A stretch of 9,691 bases of DNA from JASFQI01 sp050115555 (lineage in GTDB: Bacteria; Desulfobacterota; DSM-4660; Desulfatiglandales; HGW-15): assembly GCA_050115555.1 (NCBI GenBank), contig JASFQI010000183.1, positions 1-9,691 of the forward strand, in the 5' to 3' direction. Every line of letters starts with the position of its first letter. Within the stretch, counting starts at the first letter, position 1. The position numbers and the translations under genes were made by a program. The notes below the pieces were generated by a model. That model was not told the origin of the DNA, made no database searches, and saw only the letters and a list, made by a program, of their open reading frames with translations. This document shows, one piece after another, positions 7,332 to 9,691 of the stretch.

Positions 7332-8469
7332 TATTCCTCTCCTGTTCTCCTCTTTCTGTTTCTTTTTCCACGATCCCCTGTCCTTCGACCTGTCGATACC
7401 CGCGGCCCGCACACATGAGGCAGAGGCCCCGGCCGTCTCCATCGCGGACCATTTTTGTCCCCATGATCGATTCGCCGCAGTTCGGGCAGATCGCACTCTC
7501 CGTAACAGGGGCATAGTCGGGTAAAACAGGCCGAACCGTTTCAATGAAAAGCAGGTCCTCGAACGGGAGCTCGATCAGGGCGAAAGCGGCTTCGCGAGCC
7601 TTTTCCTTGAATGCCGCTTCTTCTTTCGCGCTCCCAGCCCTGTTTTTGATGACTTTTTCCATAAGGGGATAGAACTCCGGGACGGCTTGATCGATGCGGG
7701 ATCTGAAATCAGGCCGGACTCGAACCCTCGCACCTGTTGCATTCCCACGCACGGCAAAGGTTACGGCGTGTCGCCCCAGATCACGGTACACCAGGGAATT
7801 GTTGCCAAGGGTGCATCCGGATACCGCCTGGATCCCATCCGCAAAGCAGGCGTTTATCTCGACAACGGCCATGAGATGCTCCAACCCGTCGGAGGCGAGG
7901 GATTCCAGTCCAAGGCGTCTCAGGCCGCACAGCGAGGCCATGACGCCGAGGGCGCTTCCCGGACAGAAATGACCGTGGATCTCGGCCGTCTTTACGAGGC
8001 AGCGGACCCGGTCGTCGCCGAATATGGCCTGCATGAAATCAAGCCTGGGATTGCGCTTGAGATCGGCTGTCCGCTCTTCCTCGACATGGATCGCGTCAAG
8101 GACCGGTACAAACGGTTTCAGGTCGAAAACAGGACTCCCGTCCAAGGCGTTCAAACCCCTGACCCTCAGCGTGTTCCCCTTCACCTCGAGGAGTTCCACG
8201 GTTGCAGATTCGAGGGATGACGGCCGCATGGGACTCCTTGTGGCAAACACGCCCCTGACCTCGCCGCAGTCCGTCAGACATCGATGCCAGTCCCCTTCCT
8301 GCGGGGATACTCCGAAGAGGACATGGATATGTTTCGAATCCTGAAGTCTGTAGAGTTCCTCCACGTATTCGTCTTCAATCACGATGCGGTTTTCTTTGTG
8401 CCGGTTTTCGAAATGGCCGGCCCGATAGCCGTCTTCAGTTACCACCTTCCCTATCTGGGTGATTTCCAT
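7324..8469 (-). CDS. TrmO/TsaA-like - FmdE - zinc-ribbon fusion protein
   Basis: 381 residues in three parts. (1) About 3-130: a TsaA/TrmO (UPF0066) domain, seen in IGKVV, RGVFATRSPMRP, VELLEVKG, LRVRGLNALDGSPVFDLKPFVP. TrmO proteins methylate t6A37 of tRNA with SAM. The usual RPNPIG loop reads RPSSLESA here, so tRNA methylation is doubtful. (2) About 140-310: an FmdE domain (PF02663 type) with the putative metal site IHGHFCPG (His165, His167, Cys169) and SGCTLGNNSLVYRD (Cys218). FmdE/FwdE proteins accompany formylmethanofuran dehydrogenase in methanogens but are widespread in bacteria lacking it; their role there is unsettled. (3) About 325-358: a C4 zinc ribbon, CPNC-x18-CLMC (Cys328, 331, 350, 353). 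The ATG at 8469 follows a perfect AGGAGG. It starts 12 bp after the SufB-like stop and its own stop overlaps the activase start by 8 nt, so the three are translated together. A Mo/W- or Fe-S-related accessory role is inference. Confidence 0.88.
   Translation of the reverse strand: MEITQIGKVVTEDGYRAGHFENRHKENRIVIEDEYVEELYRLQDSKHIHVLFGVSPQEGDWHRCLTDCGEVRGVFATRSPMRPSSLESATVELLEVKGNTLRVRGLNALDGSPVFDLKPFVPVLDAIHVEEERTADLKRNPRLDFMQAIFGDDRVRCLVKTAEIHGHFCPGSALGVMASLCGLRRLGLESLASDGLEHLMAVVEINACFADGIQAVSGCTLGNNSLVYRDLGRHAVTFAVRGNATGARVRVRPDFRSRIDQAVPEFYPLMEKVIKNRAGSAKEEAAFKEKAREAAFALIELPFEDLLFIETVRPVLPDYAPVTESAICPNCGESIMGTKMVRDGDGRGLCLMCAGRGYRQVEGQGIVEKETERGEQERNNG
7339..7343 (-). promoter_or_regulatory. 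Shine-Dalgarno site of the giant activase gene
   Basis: AGGAG on the minus strand, 7 nt before the ATG at 7331. It lies inside the 3' end of the TsaA-FmdE gene and supports the internal start rather than the 71-residue N-terminal extension from 7544. Confidence 0.75.
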
Positions 8470-8475
8470 CCTTCT

Positions 8476-8481
8476 CCTCCT
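8476..8481 (-). promoter_or_regulatory. Shine-Dalgarno site of the TsaA-FmdE gene
   Basis: AGGAGG on the minus strand, 6 nt before the ATG at 8469 and directly after the SufB-like stop codon, so it fills nearly the whole 12-bp intergenic gap. Confidence 0.85.
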
Positions 8482-9630
8482 TTATTCTTCGCCTTCTCCG
8501 TGGCCTGCTCGTTCCCATATCTCCGAGATTCCGGCATCCAATTTCGGGCCGAGGCCCTTTATGCCTTGATCCAGAAAACCTCGAACGATCATCGAAACGG
8601 CCTGCCGCTCTTCAAGGCCGCGCGATTGCAGGTACTCGATTTGTTCCGGTGAAATCCTCCCCACACTGGCCTCGTGGCTCATCCGTGCGTCGGGGTGAAA
8701 GGCCTGCAGCCCGGGGACGGAGAGGATGAAGCCCTCATGTCCGGGGTCCAGCAGCAATCCGGCGCAGTCCACGTGCGCCCGGCATGGCTCGTTTCCAAGG
8801 AGCAGCCCTTTCTGGAGCATGCGCCCCCCTGTGCATACCCCCCGATGGACGAGCTCGGCGCTGGTGTCAGGGGCGTTCAGGTGGATTTCGCCCCCTGTTT
8901 CAATCGTCGCGCCATCCACCCCGAGTATGACGGTGGTGAGCTTTGCCGAAGCACTTCTTCCATTCAGCCGGGTGCGGGGATTGAAGCGGATGTCGCCTTT
9001 CGATCCCAGTGAGATATAGCTGCTCATGAGCGCACCGTTCTCTTCCACGACAGTGCCTGACACAGGACGCACGGTGGCTCCCGGACCCCACTTTTGAACC
9101 ATCATGCTGGTCAGAAATGCGTGCCTTCCGATATAAAACTCGCTGACGGACACGTGGGATCCGCTGCCCTTGCCACACCCGGTGGCACATCCCGTAATGA
9201 GTTCCAGTTCCGCCCTCTCTTCCAGGATCACGATGTTGTGAACAACCTGATCCGCGTTCGGGCTCGCCATGAACAGGCCTGCCTGGCAGGGGAGTCGGAC
9301 CCGCGTCCCCTTTTTGACGCGTATGAAATACCCAAACGGCTCTGTCTGTGCGGCACACCGGGACGTGACCTCATCCGTATCCGCCGGCACCGCGCTCCAG
9401 TAGTATTTCCCATGAAGCCCGTCATATCGCTCGAGGGCGTCCTTGATGGGCATGAACTCGAGGCCCTTCACGCGGCTTTCCGCGCAGATCGTCTGAAGAT
9501 CTCGAAGGAGGAACGTCCCGGATCTTTCTTCCGCCTCTGCAATTACACCTACGCCGGCAAGGATGGTTGCCTCATCCGGGAGCACCCGATCTACGAATAT
9601 CGGTGCCGCATTTGCTGCGGTCGATGTCAT
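8482..9630 (-). CDS. SufB/SufD-family Fe-S cluster assembly scaffold (archaeal-type, short)
   Basis: 382 residues from the ATG at 9630, well short of E. coli SufB (495) and nearer the short SufB/D proteins of archaea and strict anaerobes. The central beta-helix region is recognisable: HNIVILEERAELELITGC, then GSGSHVSVSEFYIG, MVQKWGPGA, AELVHRGVCTGG, and the C-terminal MSHEASVGRISPEQIEYLQSRGL. Cys289 (in RAHVDC) and His319-Glu320 match in position the Cys and His-Glu of SufB implicated in cluster assembly at the SufB-SufD interface, so this is more SufB-like than SufD-like. An extra CATGCG motif (Cys148, Cys152) follows the ITG strand. The protein is cytoplasmic and would be expected to pair with a SufC ATPase and itself or another SufD. 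An ATG at 9660 would add 10 residues but lacks a ribosome-binding site. The 9630 start has AAGGAA about 11 nt upstream and an ATGA overlap with the preceding frame. Confidence 0.88.
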   Translation of the reverse strand: MTSTAANAAPIFVDRVLPDEATILAGVGVIAEAEERSGTFLLRDLQTICAESRVKGLEFMPIKDALERYDGLHGKYYWSAVPADTDEVTSRCAAQTEPFGYFIRVKKGTRVRLPCQAGLFMASPNADQVVHNIVILEERAELELITGCATGCGKGSGSHVSVSEFYIGRHAFLTSMMVQKWGPGATVRPVSGTVVEENGALMSSYISLGSKGDIRFNPRTRLNGRSASAKLTTVILGVDGATIETGGEIHLNAPDTSAELVHRGVCTGGRMLQKGLLLGNEPCRAHVDCAGLLLDPGHEGFILSVPGLQAFHPDARMSHEASVGRISPEQIEYLQSRGLEERQAVSMIVRGFLDQGIKGLGPKLDAGISEIWERAGHGEGEE

Positions 9631-9691
9631 TGCGCGGATTCTTCCTTCTGTTGAATACATGGTGGCAGGCGGTTTGCAGCGGCGGTTTCAT
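9627..9691 (-). CDS. 3' end of an upstream gene, unidentified (possibly sufC)
   Basis: On the minus strand one frame is open from the window edge to a TGA at 9627-9629 and reads ETAAANRLPPCIQQKEESAQ. That stop shares the sequence ATGA with the SufB-like start, the standard arrangement of translationally coupled genes. Twenty residues are too few to identify a family. SufC, the ABC ATPase partner of SufB, is suggested only by operon convention; the tail itself shows no ABC-ATPase motif. Confidence 0.5.
   Translation of the reverse strand, partial: ETAAANRLPPCIQQKEESAQ

Noticed and set aside
7332..7544. 71-residue N-terminal extension of the giant activase from the ATG at 7544
   Set aside because: It overlaps the zinc-ribbon coding part of the TsaA-FmdE gene, reads as low-complexity basic sequence, and the ATG at 7331 has its own AGGAG and starts right at the ATPase fold.

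Overview
The window looks like a chromosomal segment from an anaerobic bacterium, most likely Desulfobacterota (the former sulfate-reducing or syntrophic deltaproteobacteria). This is inferred from gene content: a cytidylate-kinase-like protein with a receiver and a histidine kinase, an FmdE-family protein, a giant CoA-dehydratase activase fusion, and an archaeal-style SufB. No rRNA or tRNA gene is present to settle taxonomy. There are no transposases, CRISPR arrays or tRNAs, and coding density is very high.

Plus-strand block (1-2633): the 3' end of a cytidylate-kinase-like protein with a BON-like C-terminal tail, a stand-alone CheY-type receiver, and a two-TM histidine kinase with an extracytoplasmic helical sensor, HAMP, HisKA and HATPase domains. 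All three run in one direction and probably form a signalling operon. The regulated output is not in the window.

Minus-strand block (9691 down to 2700): the tail of an unidentified upstream gene overlaps by ATGA a SufB/SufD-family Fe-S assembly scaffold. Next come a three-part fusion (TrmO/TsaA-like, FmdE and a C4 zinc ribbon), a 1333-residue fusion of two ASKHA activator ATPases with DUF2229/2-hydroxyacyl-CoA-dehydratase-like modules, and a small class I SAM methyltransferase. Spacings are -4, +12, -8 and about +27 nt, with strong Shine-Dalgarno sequences, so this is a tightly coupled operon. The two blocks converge across a 66-bp gap.

Working model (inference): the SufB-like protein supplies or holds Fe-S clusters. 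The giant protein is an ATP-driven low-potential electron injector joined to its own reductase or dehydratase-like acceptor. The TsaA-FmdE-zinc-ribbon protein and the methyltransferase act as cofactor, metal or substrate accessories. None of the individual families is new. The combination, with a fused activator and acceptor beside a dedicated Suf scaffold and a TsaA-FmdE chimera, is the most likely place for an undescribed ATP-dependent redox system. The substrate cannot be told from sequence.
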